A DNA stretch of 64,000 nucleotides from Trichostrongylus colubriformis (GCA_963978905.1 OZ022261.1:15039475-15103474), one strand, 5' to 3'; positions 1 through 12,686 are shown, numbered from the stretch's first letter. Program-made: numbers and translations. Notes: generated by a model not told the origin, from the letters alone.

Positions 1-220
1 GCAGAGACCAACATGGAGAAAGCGGTAGCTCCCCTTCCTCGAGTTTTTGACAATTTAGTTTGATTTTTCACTGCCACTCTGCTAAACTTCTTCATTCATT
101 TTTGGATTGTTCGTTTTTGAATAGGCAACCATGTCATCGCTCCTTGTGCCATGAAATGGTTCCCACTGACGAAATTAACGGCGAAGGATGTAGAAGCTTC
201 AAGTTCAATACCAATTTGAT

Positions 221-648
221 GGAACCGTCCACAGAAAAATGAGTTTTTATGTTACCCATCCATCATTTATGTTGTATTTGCCTAATGTGGGCCGCATGCA
301 AGGTTTCACGCAAAATGATGTGAATCCGGCTAAGATACAGCACCAAAAAGTCTTGGCCGGGGGGGCGGGGCTTCCGAGCGAGTGCCCACCCCGTTGTCCG
401 CCGCGGTCGGAGACGCATTGTAGGAACAGAAAGTTACGTGAACAGTCCCATTCCCCTTTCCCAACCGCAGCGGACGACGGGACGGGGCTTTGACTAGGAG
501 GTCCCACACACCCGGCCGAGAAATTGCGAAGCTGTAACATAGCCGAATTCTCACTTTTTCGCGTGAAACTTTGCATGCGGCCCTTCTTAGGCAAGTACAA
601 CATGAATAAGAGAGTTACAAAGAATTTAATTTTTCGTGGACGATTCCT
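221..648. mobile_element. Family A palindromic MITE, copy 1
   Basis: Starts GGAACCGTCCACAG and ends with the near reverse complement CGTGGACGATTCCT. The halves are inverted repeats of each other, including the motifs GCATGCAAGGTTTCACGC and GCGTGAAACTTTGCATGCGG. No transposase. This diverged copy has TTGA/TCGA rather than a clean TTAA at its ends. Confidence 0.75.
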
Positions 649-2930
649 TCGAAGTTTAACAGGAGGAAAGCCAAGTTTCGTTTGTTTACCCTCATTGAAT
701 GTTGACCAAATGAGGAACTTCACAAGTGGCGGTGCTGTGTAATCGATTAAGGCATGCTGTGGACACAATGTATTATACCAATGAAAGTCACAGTCCACTC
801 TTTCCATCAAAACTTAACTTTTCCAATTTTGTTACTGCGATCTTTTGCCCAGTCATACTCGTATCTCGCTAACAGTTCATGGCAACCTTGATGCACTTCT
901 CACGAGTTCGTGCAATCCATCGGATGGATCGTAAGCAGTTCAAATAATCTTATTCCGAAGATTTCATCTTGCGTCCAGTGGCAAAAATTTTGGTTTTGTC
1001 TTTATCAGCGTTTTCAATCCCTTTCTGCCCCAGGCGTTCCAAATTCGATTCATCCACCCCATGTCGCAAGTGTATCGATCAATTTCTTGAGCGTGTGGTC
1101 CTTTTGATGTCATGCAGCATTCCAGCTCTTATTCACAGAGTTTATTCACGTATTGGACATCTATCAAGGAGGAATTAGGTGCTTCTCTATATCGTAGCGA
1201 TATGTAGTTCGGTGAATTTTATAAAACATCCTAGGCCATTGAAGAATCGATCAATATTATTCGTTTTCGAGCCATGGAATTTAAGGACTTCTAGCGATGC
1301 TCTCATCGTTTCTTCGAGCTCCTTGAAAATGTCACCCTCTGCCGTTGGTTTAGCTCACCGTGAGCGTCTGTTTTTTACTGCATCATCAGTGTCGAATGCC
1401 TTTTCGAGGAAATTGTTTTTCTTACAATTCACTGGTGCGCGCGCTGCATTCATTTCATATTTTGGAGTTTTTCGAAAAAAAGAAGGACTACGTTCCCTAA
1501 AGTTTGATTAAATCACTTCGATTTCAACCGGTTCGTCAGTTGATATAAGGTAGCTCAAGTGGTGAACATACGTCCCGTGGTTAGCCGTTGCCTTCTTCAT
1601 TTGTATGGATTGCGGAGCAGGGTCAAGCCCCCCCCCCCTTCGAGGAATCCTCGAAAGGGGGGTCGGATTCGAACTGCTGGGAGGAGGGGAGAGAATCCTA
1701 ATCGTTGACGTAGGCATTGATCAAAGGAATTTTTCAGGCTGAGGGTCCAAAGTGTGAAGGGGAGATGTGATAGAACTGACTAACTGGGCTCACCAAAACT
1801 GATATTTAATAAACCTTCGCTTAAAAACGCGAAAGAACGGAAGGGGGCGCTCCATGAATGGGAAACGAGGTGAGGCACGAATTTTTGAAGATAAGAGCTC
1901 AAGACGATATTATGGGGAGGAGAGCGCATGGACAACGCAAAAGATAGGCAGAGTCAAAAGCTGAGCTGACCCCTTGGTCTTCTTGGAATTGTGGACTGTG
2001 AACAAGGTGTCAAGGTTCTGCAACTAAACGCTCATAACTTACACTGTAGTGCGAGGTCAATACTAGATAATTTGTTGACAGCGCACAGTTCCAAGGCGAC
2101 CACGGGACTTGGGTACCCTTCAGCCTTGTGGATTGTCGATGGAGGCCTCGTGCATGGCGCGATCCACAACAAAGCCGGCCTACGCCAATAACCCTTTCGT
2201 GAGTTCGCTGGCGCCGAAGCCACATGCAAAGACACCTTCGAAATTCACAGATTAACCGTGAAAAGCTATATCTATCCACGGGTACCACCATGGATGAATA
2301 CTCAAGAAATTATGGGATTAAAGGGAAAAACTAGCTGATATGGGCTTCGTTCATAATACGGTTACAGGAACGTAAAGTGGTACTGGTGGGTCACTACACG
2401 GACCGGGGAAGGTTTGTATTACCAACAATGTGGATGGAGTCCTCATGCATCTCGCATTCCGCAACGAGGCCAGCTAACGCCAGTCGCCATCCCGTTACAC
2501 CTTCGAGAGTGAAGGATGTGTACTGGAGGCATAACAGACACAGTGGATCATTTTATTCAAGGAATCATGAGATCTCGCCATTTCCACAAAAAATTTCCTC
2601 GACTGACTTCTACTAGATAACTTAATTCTTTTCGAAGATATAGTATAGTCTAAGTAGTACTTAGAAAGCGGCAACCTCGCACACCCTGGGCAACAAAAGC
2701 ACTCACATGGCTGAATTTGAAGGTAGTCACGACTATTTGAAGTTAAACACTAAGATTTTTCAAAATTTTCTTTGACTGGATTCTCATATAGAGAACCACG
2801 CAACCATTAGGGAAACCAAACGGCCGATAAATCGGTCCAATAAAGTTACTGAGAAAGCAGGTTACAGTTTTGGATAGCTGCATCCTTTCGCTGTCGCCCG
2901 CGATGTGAACGTTGTTAAAAGTATGTTATG

Positions 2931-3066
2931 GGCAAAAGCTTCGGTCTCGGGCGGGAGCAAAACCCGCACTCCATGCTTTCCGGGCATATGTGCTAATCCA
3001 TTAATTCATGTAACCCGGAAAGCATGGTGTACGGGTTCGGATCCGTCCAAACCGAAGCTTTTGCCG
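2931..3066. repeat. Palindrome of two tRNA-like units
   Basis: Two inverted copies of a tRNA-like sequence: GGGCAAAAGCTTCGG ... CCATGCTTTCCGGG on the left, and CCCGGAAAGCATGG ... ACGGGTTCGGATCCGTCC ... CCGAAGCTTTTGCC on the right. GGTTCGGATCC resembles a B box. A head-to-head insertion of tRNA-derived elements or a foldback is inferred. Confidence 0.6.
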
Positions 3067-4190
3067 ATAACTCAGCATACTTGTTACAACAGTTTACAGT
3101 ACTTTGAAAGGTTGACTTCGAGTCAAGTTAGTGGTATTCAAAAAATGTCCAAATTTAGTACGGAGAGGATACCGCGCCCCATCTTATCGCTGCGTCGCTA
3201 CCACAACAGCGACGCAGCAATTGCGTAAGTTCAGAAGCTGGAGAGCAGAGGAGCAAAGAGGCGACATAGACGTGGTCAGGGATGGAGAGGGACAAGCAAA
3301 TCAACACTGGGCGCGAGATTTGAGTTGTGCTGTGACCGGTGACGGCTCTTCAAATGTTGGGCAGAAAGCGTGGCGGAAATGCAGACGAGTTGCTCCTCAA
3401 GTTTTTCGATTCCTGCTTCGGAATAAAGGAAAATTCGCGCTTCATTTCGTGTTCTGTTCATGTACTGCATTTAGTGGAGTGATTTCAAGAGTAATTAGAA
3501 TCATGAAAATTTCCGTGGACGATTCCTTTAATGCACGTGATGTATCTGCTCGTTTCCATTGACTGTTTATCGTAGCCTTCATTACGTCTTTCATAGCAGT
3601 GCGTTCCTTCCTCTTGTTTCCTACTCTTCCCGTACATCTTTGAAGTTTCTTCCAGCCGTCTGAGCTTTTGCTGGGTTTTTCCTAATTGAATGAAGCTGAA
3701 GGCAAGTATCAGCAGTAAATTGAAGCGGCGAAATGAGAGAAGTGAAAATCAATGCATTTTTGCAGTTCATATTCCAAATTGCATATATACCACGGATGAT
3801 TACAATGACGTGTTGTTTGCTATTTGCTAAACCCACACTTCACGCGAATAGAGTTGTTAAATCCCCATTGTGAGCATATGGATCGATCTGTATCTGGTCA
3901 AGTGACAATACTGCGGCACGACGTTTACTCATATGGGCTGCTATACCGTTTAGGCAGCGACTAGGTAAAAAACCTTACCCCTTCACTCCTCAATGGCGTG
4001 GTTTGTAGAGCCAGTTGTCTTCCTCTCACTGGTCTCTCCCCTTCTAGCATCTTTCCCGTCTCATTTTTTTGGTTTTGCCGCCGTGAGCTGGTGCAATGGT
4101 GGGTCGTAAAGTTAGCAGTAGCTCAAATTCGAGGCAAGCTATGGTAGATATGCCAGGTATGCCATTCAGAAGCTGAGTTAAGGTGAAAGG

Positions 4191-4266
4191 GGTGTCGGTA
4201 GTCTAATGGATTAACACATTTGCCCGGAAAGCATGAAGTACGGGTTTGAGCCCCGTCCCACACCGA
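4191..4266 (+). tRNA. tRNA-like sequence (degenerate or tRNA-derived repeat)
   Basis: 76 nt starting GGTGTCGGTAGTCTAATGG, with an A-box-like GTAGTCTAATGG and a B-box-like GGTTTGAGCCCCG. The anticodon region is TGC CCGGAAA GCA (a GGA reading would be Ser). The last acceptor pairs are imperfect, and position 33 would be C rather than T. Related copies at 2931 and 47107 indicate a dispersed tRNA-derived repeat rather than a working tRNA gene. Confidence 0.35.
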
Positions 4267-5639
4267 GGCTTTTGTCCATAACCCTGCATCCCTTTAGTAA
4301 CTTCCAAATTCGACTGTTTTTAGGCCTTTTCTACTGTTTTCTTTATTGGATACCCATCTAGTGCCCTGCTTCCTTTATTGGATGCGGTGACCAACTCCAG
4401 ATTTTCGTGAAATATAATTTAGATTTATCGAGGGCCCTGTTGTAGGAGGGAACGTGGTTGTCAAGTACACCCAGCGCGAAAAAAAATCGGAAATGAAAGT
4501 CCTGTGTGACATTTCCCAAAAACCCGGAAGTCGAAATTCCTGATTGTGTCCTCTGAAATTATAGAAGGGGCTTATTGCCTGATTGCGGCTCGTTACTATG
4601 GGCAAACAGGATCCTCTTCAGCATTAGGCTGCACACAAGTGCAGATTATACACAGCTCTTTTGTAAACTTATGTTCCCAAGTATCTTCTTGTAATGGTAC
4701 GTATCCGAGTGTATTCACGGATTTGATCAGAGGAAAGTAGCAGGACGTAGTTCAGACGGCAGATAACAGCCTACGCAAGTCAATAAAGCACACACTGCAG
4801 ATCCATTTCATCTTTATGTTTTCCATTATGATTTCGCTCATAGTTGTAACATTCTTAGGAGGATGAAAAGCTCATCTGCTCATAGTTGACAGCTTGGGAT
4901 CTTTTCTTTTGCATGTCAAATGCTGTTAGTCAAATTTAAGCAATTTATTCAGTTATTTGACTGAATTCGTGTTTTTAGCACTTTTTATATCTTCACCTCT
5001 AAAGTGCTCACTTGTATGTGCTAACATTTCGCTGTGCTTCTAATATCGTATTCATACCATTTTCCTCTACACCATGCGGAGTTGCGAGGAAAAGAAAGCT
5101 GCTTAGGACTATTCACGGTTCTTCTCACACTATCGTTCTCTTTTATTGAACAAAATGTCATGTAGTTCGTCTGCCGTGTGGACGCAGCTTGCTGAAGTTA
5201 CCAGGCGATATGATTTGATTGCTATCAGTATGTCCCACGGTACCGTACCGATACAAGTCATATCCGTCCTCAAAGTCCGGAACCAAGCCCCTCCTGATTT
5301 CTCCCCTAACTTCTTTACCTGTCTGGTTGCGGATATCACATTGTTGTAGACGTCTGGAGCGGTTCAATTCGAACCATATGGCTGCGAGTCGGTCAGCTGC
5401 ACGTAAAACTTTTTGGCCGTACTCCAGCAGCTTCACCCTTCACTCTGGTATGTAACGATCGCGACTCATTTTCGGATAGGTTTATGTCCCTTTTGAGCAG
5501 GATACAATAAATAATACACCCCTTTCTCCATCGTTTTGGTATTCGGAGCATGGCGGAAGCGTGGTAATATGGTTTCAGCGGACTAACCGTATGTATTTGA
5601 GGGCACCATTAGGGGTGATAGGAATAAAATTAGAAGTGG

Positions 5640-5900
5640 GGTGACGTGTTCTGTGTAAGTGAAATTAGAATTTCGAATAGCCCATATGTGGCGAAACTCG
5701 GAAGTTGAAAAGGCCCTCTGGAGTCTTAACTGAGGTGTCGTTCTGCTGCACTTCGTGCTGTGCCGCAGCCGATGGCCGAGTTTCTGCCAGGAAAGGACAA
5801 CGCTCTCAGTTGGGTGACTCAGATGTCTCGCCGTCTGCATCAGCAAGCATCTAGTGATGCAGAGGGCGCGCTAGCACGTTCTCCATCGTGAGAGGCCCAC
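5640..5900. repeat. Dispersed repeat M, copy 1
   Basis: Shares CATATGTGGCGAAACTCGG and TTGAAAAGGC with 14505-14700 (GATGTGTGGCGAAACTCGC) and 42245-42430 (TGTCTGTGGCGAAACTCCC), followed by similarly placed CTGCAC/TTCTGC blocks and AGTGATGCAGAGG. Function and class unknown. Confidence 0.45.
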
Positions 5901-6144
5901 TGACGACCTTCTATTTTACGGGATTTTGACTGCTTCATTCCTCTCTCTGTTGTTGCACTGCTAAGCACTGCACTTTTCATATCCCCCATTTACTCCACAA
6001 CCATCCAGAAGTTTCTTAAGCGATGTCTTCAATATTGTTTATTTCCAGAGCAAAGATTTGCGCATGTCCGCAGTAATCCCTACTATAAAACGCTTCGTCT
6101 GTCCATCCGTAACTCCATCCCTCCATCTGTCATGAAATTAGGTA

Positions 6145-6330
6145 TTATATGAAAATAGACCTTCAGAGATGGGGACAAAAGTGGTATGGGTAGGGCATAA
6201 GACAAGAAGTAAAAATCACTTATGGACCAAGTTAAGCTCCGCGCACAGTAGGTGGAGCGTGCACTGGAATGTTCCGTTTCTGGACCGAAAATTGTTGATT
6301 GGGTTTAATGCATCGAAAAGTATGAGGGGG
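6145..6330. repeat. Dispersed repeat K (inverted partner at 57640)
   Basis: AGAGATGGGGACAAAAGTGG, GGGTAGGGCATAAGACAAG, GGTGGAGCGTGCACTGG and TTGATTGGGTTTAAT match the complement of 57640-57850. Origin unknown. Confidence 0.6.
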
Positions 6331-6589
6331 ACAAAATCATTCTTACCTAAAGTAGCAGAGAAAAAAAAAGGAGGACCGTTTTTTAGTACCCATATCGTTG
6401 GCACGATATGAATAACTGAGTGTGTCACATCCACGGGGTATGGGTTGGTACAAGTTATGGATTGGTCCGGATATAGGTATTATTGAAGGGAAGCGTGTGT
6501 GAAAAGTACATGCGGCTATAGTTGCTGTGAATATGACGCATGTTAGAAGCTACCAGTGCAGGACTGTCAACGAGTCTGGGGTGGATGCA

Positions 6590-6800
6590 ACCATGGATAT
6601 GGGTATGTATCGGGGTACGAGTATGAGACTGATTATTGATATGGATATGGGTATAGGCATATCTTGGTACGGTAGATATGGGTATGGATATAGAAATGCG
6701 AACGGATATGGAAAGGTTATGGATATAGGTATAGGTATGGTTATGGGTATGGGTATCATAAGTATGGGTTCTATTATGGGTATGGATAAGGGTATGTGCA
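6590..6800. repeat. Degenerate GGTATGGGTATGGATATG minisatellite
   Basis: Imperfect hexamer units GGTATG/GATATG/GGTATA with a strong G/T strand bias. The Met/Gly-rich 148-codon frame over it is an artefact of the repeat. Confidence 0.85.
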
Positions 6801-6969
6801 ACTGCATAAGCATGGAAATGAGTATTAGTATGTATACATATACTGTGGGTCAATACCGTTTCACTGAGTTGGCGATAGCTCCACGTTCACGGCTTTGGTG
6901 TGGGTGTATGCATGGGTATAGGTCTGGGCATGTATATGGGTTAGCTACATGTGTGGCTTGGTGGAAGTG

Positions 6970-7325
6970 GTAGGGCTGATTTGGGCCGGATATGGAAGAT
7001 CATCTGATATGAAGGTCAACATGCTTAGGTGAAGAAACAACGGAATGAAACAGTCATAAGCGTCAGAAAAAAAGATCCCCCTCCCGCCGCCGTCCATTCA
7101 CAGAAGGAACGGATCGGGCCGAAAAAAGGGGGGATGGGCTGGGATAAGTCAATAAGGAAATTTTTGAAGGAGACGGCTCTTATTAAACCCGGGACTTTCT
7201 TTCTCATCGGAAATTTCGCCACTCATAGTCTTTTTAGCCCGATAGCTTTCATTTGCGTGATCCAATTTAGGAGATCTCATTTCTCCTGTACCCCTATCAC
7301 TGCCTTCAAAGACATCGGACTCGGT
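6970..7325. mobile_element. Family F MITE, copy 1
   Basis: GGGCCGGATATGGAAGATC ... GAAGGTCAACATGC ... CCCGGGACTTTC ... CTCATCGGAAATTTCGCCAC ... CCCCTATCACTGCCTTC. Matches 32746-33075 throughout. Confidence 0.65.
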
Positions 7326-7728
7326 AAGTCCTATCGTAACGCTTGCAGTTCGTTAGGTTGCATACATTGCACACGCGACACCTTCTTAAGACATCGAGTG
7401 TGAATTCAATCAATTTTTTGGAATCAAGAACACTTTGTCTCACCCTTTCGCTTGTTCTACCATTTAATGTTTCACTTGATCACTGATGTTTGTTGTTTCT
7501 CATCATCATGAATGAATGAAATACACTCTACGACAGAACTAATGACATCTTCTACAGCGAGCAACTCAGGTAGGTGATGTTGCAGCTCAAAGAGATGCGT
7601 GGATCACAACGTCCCGCTTTTGAGTCCGGGTTTCTCTACCGGATAGTGCTTTTACCCTCGAATCTTCGTTTCAAAACGGTCATTTCTTCACATTTTCATC
7701 TTACCTTCGAGCCCTCTCGGTCCTTTAA

Positions 7729-8180
7729 AGGAACCGGAAGGGGGTCCGAAACAAGAGAAACATACAAAGAAATGAGCATTTCGTAACGAACGCAGAAGGT
7801 TAGAAGCGATAATCGGTGAAAAAACCCGAACTCAAGAGTGCATCGCTGCGGTGTGTATTCGCGCCTGCATCATCGCACTGGCGTTCCGAGTTGTCCGCTG
7901 TAGGAGACGGCCGCGGGCCAACTTTAGTTGTAGCACCTGACTCCCAGCGCGGTGGAGTGGCCATTCCCAACTACATTAACATTCATGTAAGTACATCTAG
8001 AAACAATATAAGAAAGAACAAAGGAGAAGGTAAAAGGAATGAACAACTTTATAATGGAAACATCTTCTCTTGGCACCATGCCAAGGCGTCAAATTGGCGA
8101 GTTTGTGCAATGGCGGCCACTTGAACTCGTCCACACTACGTCTGTTCTACCGTAAGCCAAATTACTCCCTTACGGTGTCT
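7729..8180. mobile_element. Family B TTAA element, copy 1
   Basis: Begins AGGAACCGGAAGGGGGTCCG after TTAA (7725-7728) and ends TTACGGTGTCT before TTAA (8181-8184). Nearly identical to the copies at 27680 and 36543, so it moved recently. Contains AACTACATTAACATTCATGT followed by a GTAAGT that imitates a splice donor; no open transposase. Confidence 0.85.
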
Positions 8181-8257
8181 TTAAGGGTTTGCCAAGTATT
8201 ACATTAGGTCAGAAATCACACAGTGCAAGACTGTTAAAGACTATGGGGTGGGTATCT

Positions 8258-8805
8258 TCTTTATTATACTACAAGATTATTGTTCTTTATCATAATTTTA
8301 TTTTATTATTATTATATTATGTTATATTGTTTTATTATACTATTATATGTACTACATTATATTATTATTTATTACTACATTATTATATTTTTATTACTAT
8401 CACATCACTATACCATATTATTATTATATCACATTATTATATTTTTGTATTATTTTTATATTATTTCATATTATTTTTGTATTTTGTATTATTATTGTAT
8501 TATTATTGTATTAGTATATTACTATACTTATATTATATTATTGTATTATTATATTATATTATTATATCTATATTATATCATTGTATTATATTATCATACT
8601 ATATTATTATTATTATCATTATTACTATTATTATTATTATTTATTATTATTATTTATTATTATTAATTATTATTATTATCATATTATCATACTATTATCA
8701 TATGTTATTATATTATATTATTTTTTTTATTATATTATTGTATAATTATATTGTATTGTTATATTTATATTACATTATTGTATTATTATTATATTATTAT
8801 ATTAT
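8258..8805. repeat. ATT/TTA-type microsatellite block
   Basis: About 550 bp of imperfect TAT/ATT triplet runs. The 206-codon frame across it is made only of Tyr, Ile and Leu and is not a gene. Confidence 0.95.
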
Positions 8806-9130
8806 GTAACCCGCGAGGGAAGGAGGGGAGCTGTAGAAGGGCACCTTGAGCTGAGCTTATATAAGCGGTTTAATGCCCTCGAGGTGAGGTCAGATTGCTA
8901 AGGGGAATCCCACAGGGGGATGAGATTTGAAATTATGCCTCAGGTTATTGACCGAAGCTGAATGCTGTCAGTCAGCTTCGGTCAATTACCTGAGGCATAA
9001 TTTCGAATTTTATTCCCCCTGTGGGATTCCCCTCAGCAATGTGACCTAACCCTGAGGACATTAAACCACTTATATAAGCTCAGCTCAGGAAGCCCTTCTA
9101 CAGCCCCCCTCCCCCTACCCCGCGGGTTAC
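8806..9130. mobile_element. 325-bp foldback inserted in AT microsatellite
   Basis: Starts GTAACCCGCG and ends CGCGGGTTAC. The two arms (about 8806-8965 and 8966-9130) are near-perfect complements with a very short loop around 8970 (GCTGACTGACAGCATTCAGC on one strand). Contains TTATATAAGC in both arms. Flanked on both sides by AT-triplet repeat. No coding capacity. Confidence 0.8.
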
Positions 9131-9396
9131 ATCATGTAATAGTGATGTAATAATATAATAATATAATAATGTAATAATATAATAATATAATGATATGATA
9201 ATATGATAATATGATAATATGATAATATAATAATATAATAATATAATAATATAATAATATAATAATATAATAATATAATAATATAATAATATAATGATAT
9301 AATAATATAATGATATAATATTATAATAATATAACACTATAATACCAAAATAATAAAATTATAGTAATATAATAATATAGTATTTTTTCATGACCA
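9131..9396. repeat. ATA/AAT-type microsatellite block
   Basis: Runs of ATAATAATAT and ATAATATGATA, the complement-sense counterpart of the block at 8258. Low-complexity Tyr/Ile frames only. Confidence 0.95.
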
Positions 9397-11598
9397 CGCA
9401 TTCCATTTGATCCATTTCCTGTATTTGAAATCCAGCTGGTTGATCATTTGATTTTGATATGTCTACGATACGAGAATAATGGACGCTGTGAATGAATTGA
9501 GGTCGTCCAGACGGTCGTTCCCTGTGAGACGCCCGAACAATTCGCATCCCCCCACACAAACTTCTCTGAAACACGATTATCTGTTCGCCAACGATCAATA
9601 TGCTACAGAAACGTCTTTCTCAAGTCTTCCTTCGTATCGTATTGCATAGTGAGCATCGTGGTGTTACGTACTGTAACAAGTATTCACTTTCATGATTCAC
9701 CATCTTTCCAGACATCTCATTGTTTTCTCGATGTTTTTGTTTTGAGAAATCGTATATTTGTCGGCTGACAAAGTGATTCCATTACTCATCCGTGCCCTTT
9801 CTCGAGTAATCCTTCCAGTCCTGATATACGCACCTACGCAGACTACAGCTATTTCTCGTCCTCAGCATATAGGCGTAACTCATCACGTTTTACCACTTGT
9901 CTATTTTTTCCCTGAGTCTTTTGGTTCCGAGGCACTCACGAATTTTCACAGAACCTCTTCTGAACGATTTACTTATATCGGAAAGCCTGCTGCCACAACT
10001 TTTTTCGGATATGCTTCAAACTACCGGTCTTTCCTAGCAAAGATTCAATGGTTGTTTTTGCTTGGTTGCGTGTGGCAGTAAGTGCTGTGATAATGGCGCA
10101 CGGATCCTCCAGCATGGTGGATTTCAGGAGCTCTGAATCCAGTTCCTTCGGTCTTGATGCTTCTTCGAAGGTGTATTCACTCGTCTCGACTGTGGTGCGC
10201 CCGATACTGTACGTATTGTAGGAAATCGCACTAGCGTCGTAGTCATCTGCTATCTAGGCTGAGAAGAAAGCACATATGTAGGTGTATCTTAAAAGGTATA
10301 GGCCATGACACTCGAAGTGGTTCACGGCGTGCAGCTTTTAGCGGTCACGTCCTTTTGCGCGCGGCCAATTCATAGCGGATTCAGCGAAGTATAATAGTTA
10401 TCGCCCGCGGTGATAGTTCGAATGTCACTGCCCACCCCCTTCTGACGGTTAACGTCATGTGTTCTAATTATGTTTGGCCAAATCACTGCGGGGACGACGA
10501 AATTAACTTTTCATCGGACCAAAGCTTCATCTAAATATTACAATAACGATATCTAACCTTTGACCAGTTTTAAGCGGGCGTGCGCTCGCCACGCTGCGCG
10601 CATCTATTATAGAATGAGAAGCGTGGGTCAAACGTGAACGATTGTTTTAATGACAAAAATTACTCTATCAATCTTAATGGAAAGTGCTACCCTATCCCTC
10701 CTTCCCAGCTGCTCAACGACGACCTTCGTGCTTGGAAATGAGAAATGTCGTGTTATAACATCCTCTATGCTAACTCACACTTTGATACCCTATTCTCTAC
10801 CCTTCAACTTGTGGCCTGTGCCATCCAGTGCATATTTCAGCTGGCTGATATATGTAGAGTGGCATGACAGGTAGACATCAGCCATACGATGGAAAAGCAG
10901 ATGCGATTTGCAATTTTCAAATGCGTGGGAGCCAACGTGAATCGACGAGCGACAGACCAGTATTCCGTGCGGAGGTCTCAAGAGATGGAACTGGCTGCTA
11001 AGCTAAAGTTTCTTGAATTAAGCTGAAGACACGGATAGGTTCAATATTAGCTGTGTTATATGAAAGTGGAGGTATACATCAATAATAGAAGAAAAATGGG
11101 ACGAATCGGTCAAAACCCCTAAAAAATAGAAACCTCTTCCCACTATACAGGATGCGCTTTCGCTCGCTTTGCAGCACTATAAGGGGTGATGCAAAAGGCG
11201 ACGTCAGCTGAGCCAACGTTGTCCCGCCATCCGCGCTACCACCGACAGCCCCTATCGGACCAAGACGGATCCGAACGTTTGATGACGGTTTTCACGCAAA
11301 CTTCGGTACGGATCTTATCCTTGGAGCTTTCCATTTCATTTACAGGAAATTTCTGTATTTCTGGCATTATCCCTGATTGTGTCTCAAAAGGCATCATCAG
11401 GGGCAATTTGGATATCGAAAGAAAAGGAGACATGCTAACAAAAAATCGCCATGGTTTCTGAGAAGGATTGGAGCAGTCTGCCTAGAAAGCACGTTTTCGA
11501 GCTCCTTAAGATAGTTCTACGGTGCACACTTGGTGAAAACATGCCTCCACGCCGCGGCCTTGGTCCACCAATGGAAGGGCGGCGCAGTAGTCTCCGAT
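9397..11598. other. No supported gene (9.4-11.6 kb)
   Basis: Contains isolated open frames of up to 107 codons (9758-10081) without start context, splice partners or recognisable motifs. No family found. Confidence 0.6.
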
Positions 11599-11853
11599 GG
11601 GTGTGTGCACTTATGACGAAATTTCGCGCGGCCGCGCGCGACGAACGGCTCGGCGAGTGTGAATATCAGTGGCAGGGCATGGCAGCCTTCAAGCGAGGCA
11701 TGGGCGGAGGAGGCAGGCTGGCATGGGTGGAAGTGCAGAGGTGACGCCACCGCGCTCTGCCGGGCTCCCTAGGGCAATCGATTCGGCAAGTCGTACTGAT
11801 GGAGCCACGTGTGCGACGTCGCGTGGCGATTTTTTGCCATGAGTGCACACACC
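11599..11853. mobile_element. Family G GC-rich MITE, copy 1
   Basis: Terminal GGGTGTGTGCACTTATG and CATGAGTGCACACACCC. Inside are CGAAATTTCGCGCGGCCGCG and the core GGCAGGGCATGGCAGCCTTC shared with family H. Confidence 0.65.
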
Positions 11854-12686
11854 CGTCTAGGGCGATACAGAAAGAAATGCACGCTCAGAAAATTATCCAG
11901 GGAAGGAGTGCTTGCTGGCTTTTTGACGTTTCGTTCCATTTATTTTTGATGGAGCTCTCACTACTGCAGATTCTCTTTCATATTCGAGATAGGCCATTAC
12001 CGGTGGCAATTTCTCCGTCGAACTCAACCCCCCTAGGCCGAGCACTATCGCTGTTATTTTCAGTGCACCTTATCGATCTGCAGGAGTCATTGGCAATAAA
12101 TCCAGTGAAAACTATCGCAAACATGTTTTTGTAAGACATTATGTCTGGCGCCCATTCGGCGCACATCCATCGTGCCGTTCTCAATTAGTAAGACAAATTG
12201 GGTCGTTTTTTGAAATGTCTGCAGAGCGCCCACTCGAAATGAATTCCCATGTGAGCTCTGACTTACAGGGTCAGCGATGTTGTCTACCCTTTGCAATTTG
12301 TTGAATATTGCCTAATGTAAGACTGCTGCTGTATCAGTATCGGTAACTACTGTTGAGCTTTTCTGGGAATTGACGCCATAACGTATGAAGTCGCTGCATT
12401 TGCATACTGGAATTGTAAAGTGACGGTCGCCGAAACACCTGATCAGCGCTCGGGTACTTTTCGTTTTCGGCTATGTGTTACCTCTTCATGGAAGCCAAGC
12501 GGGAGCAGCTGAACCATAGCTCCTGGAAAATGTGGTCTGACAGGTGACCTGATTACGTGACCGCAGCTCGTGAGCGTGATCTTATGATTCCTTTACATAA
12601 AAATTGATTCTGGTTGCTCTATAAGATTCATAAAGAACACATCCAAAGAAAGGGTACCATACCACGCAAGTTCAGTCGGCTGCTTG

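Larger units (their letters stand above)
831..6144. other. No supported gene (831-6144)
   Basis: Apart from the tRNA-like units at 2931 and 4191 and repeat M at 5640, I see only short unsupported frames. A palindromic GGGGGG stretch lies at 1623-1663 (CCCCCCCCCTTCGAGGAATC with its complement). 900-1500 read in reverse gives broken, vaguely reverse-transcriptase-like strings that I could not confirm. Confidence 0.6.

Noticed and set aside
247..810. 187-codon minus-strand frame
   Set aside because: Lies on the palindromic family A MITE; the same peptide pieces recur wherever the element occurs (for example 30634-31011, 44259-44627).
900..1510. Reverse-transcriptase-like remnant on the minus strand
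   Set aside because: Fragments such as IRWIARTREKCIKVAM are suggestive but broken in all frames, with no catalytic motif; not strong enough to annotate.
6527..6973. 148-codon Met/Gly/Tyr-rich frame
   Set aside because: Direct product of the GGTATG minisatellite; the minus-strand His/Thr frame over the same DNA is equally repeat-driven.
7816..8124. 102-codon frame SLRCVFAPASSHWRSELSAV
   Set aside because: Repeated at 27802 and 36700 because it is inside the family B TTAA element; one copy has a deletion in the middle and there is no transposase motif.
8189..8809. 206-codon frame of Tyr/Ile/Leu
   Set aside because: Translation of an ATT/TAT microsatellite in one frame; no complexity.
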